Assembly (NCBI GenBank): GCA_024278555.1
Contig: JAJRSX010000109.1
Coordinates: forward strand, 1 to 6,812
From: a bacterium
GTDB lineage: Bacteria > CG2-30-53-67 > CG2-30-70-394
Length of the DNA: 6,812 nt
Reading direction: 5' to 3'
Position numbers and translations under genes: made by a program. How positions within the stretch are numbered: the stretch's first letter is position 1; the number at the start of each line of letters is the position of its first letter. The notes under the pieces were generated by a model. That model searched no databases. It was given only the letters and a program-made list of their open reading frames with translations, and was not told the origin of the DNA. Shown one piece after another: positions 6,483 to 6,812 of the stretch.

Positions 6483-6812
6483 ATGGCCCGACCGCGCCTC
6501 GACATGCTCTCGATGCTCGCCCACGACCTGAAGGCGCCGGTGGTCTCCATCCGCCAGGCGTGCTCCATGTTCGACGACGGCCTCCTCGGGGAGGTGAGCG
6601 GCGAGCAGCACGAGGTGGTGGGGATGATCGCCGCCAACGCCGCCACCCTGGAGCGGATGGTGGGCGACTTCCTCGACATCGTCCGCTGTGTCGAGGGGGC
6701 GACGCGGCTCCACATGGAGCAGGTCCACCTCCCCTCGATCGCCCGCGCGGTGGCCCGGCAGATGGCGCCGACCCTCGACCGGGCGGGGGTCACCCTCACC
6801 GTCACCGCCGCC
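6483..6812 (+). CDS. Histidine kinase starting at its HisKA domain (3' partial)
   Basis: The frame opens at ATG 6483 and runs off the window after 110 codons. Residues 7-69 form a HisKA dimerisation/phosphoacceptor domain: the H-box MLAHDLKAPVVSIRQ places the phosphorylated histidine at His14, and the second helix continues through TLERMVGDFLDIVR. The visible end (VHLPSIARAVARQMAPTLDRAG) is the usual linker into the HATPase_c domain, which lies outside the window. GGAGG at 6469-6473, nine bases upstream, supports this start, and an in-frame TGA at 6459-6461 rules out a longer N-terminus. The protein therefore has no membrane segment or PAS/GAF sensor domain before HisKA and should be a soluble kinase, unless sensing or receiver domains follow at the C-terminus. 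It diverges from the tRNA-Arg gene. Its partner response regulator is not in view. Confidence 0.88.
   Translation, partial: MARPRLDMLSMLAHDLKAPVVSIRQACSMFDDGLLGEVSGEQHEVVGMIAANAATLERMVGDFLDIVRCVEGATRLHMEQVHLPSIARAVARQMAPTLDRAGVTLTVTAA

Overview
The window is GC-rich bacterial DNA with strong G/C preference at third codon positions. It is dense with genes and carries no sign of phage or insertion sequences. A B12-type radical SAM protein fused to a DUF2344 domain, followed directly by an RNase G gene, together with an EpsB-like sugar transferase under a sigma-54-type promoter and a tRNA with encoded CCA, suggests a Gram-negative bacterium. A high-GC deltaproteobacterial (Desulfobacterota-like) lineage is my best guess. 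This is inference, because no marker gene here settles the taxonomy.

Layout. Positions 2-2140 (+) hold the 3' part of the radical SAM/DUF2344 gene, whose start lies outside the window. After 23 bases comes rng (2164-3678, +), a complete RNase G gene; the two probably form an operon. A 137-base convergent gap with small GC hairpins (3679-3815) separates rng from a sugar transferase that starts polyprenyl-linked exopolysaccharide repeat units (3816-4925, -). Upstream of that gene is a 380-base intergenic region, 4926-5305. It holds a GG-N10-GC sigma-54-type promoter (5008-5023) and, further upstream, four copies of the hexamer GTCTCA/TGAGAC arranged as inverted and direct repeats (5131-5190). 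This looks like an enhancer site for an NtrC-type activator. Hairpins nearer 5306 probably end the next gene. Positions 5306-6271 (-) encode a D-2-hydroxyacid dehydrogenase, and 38 bases upstream on the same strand is tRNA-Arg(CCU) at 6310-6386. Diverging from these, a histidine kinase starts at 6483 (+) and runs off the window; it begins almost directly at its HisKA domain, with no sensor region in front.

How the parts fit. The radical SAM/rng pair points to RNA metabolism: RNase G processes rRNA and mRNA, and the radical SAM enzyme is uncharacterised but recurrently next to it. The sugar transferase closely resembles the PEP-CTERM/exosortase-associated EpsB family, whose systems often come with the sigma-54 regulator pair PrsK/PrsR, so the promoter architecture fits the gene. 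The dehydrogenase is likely co-transcribed with the tRNA. The kinase is a separate unit whose partner is not visible. The most notable signal is the sigma-54 promoter with its repeat cluster; I do not see a wholly new system.
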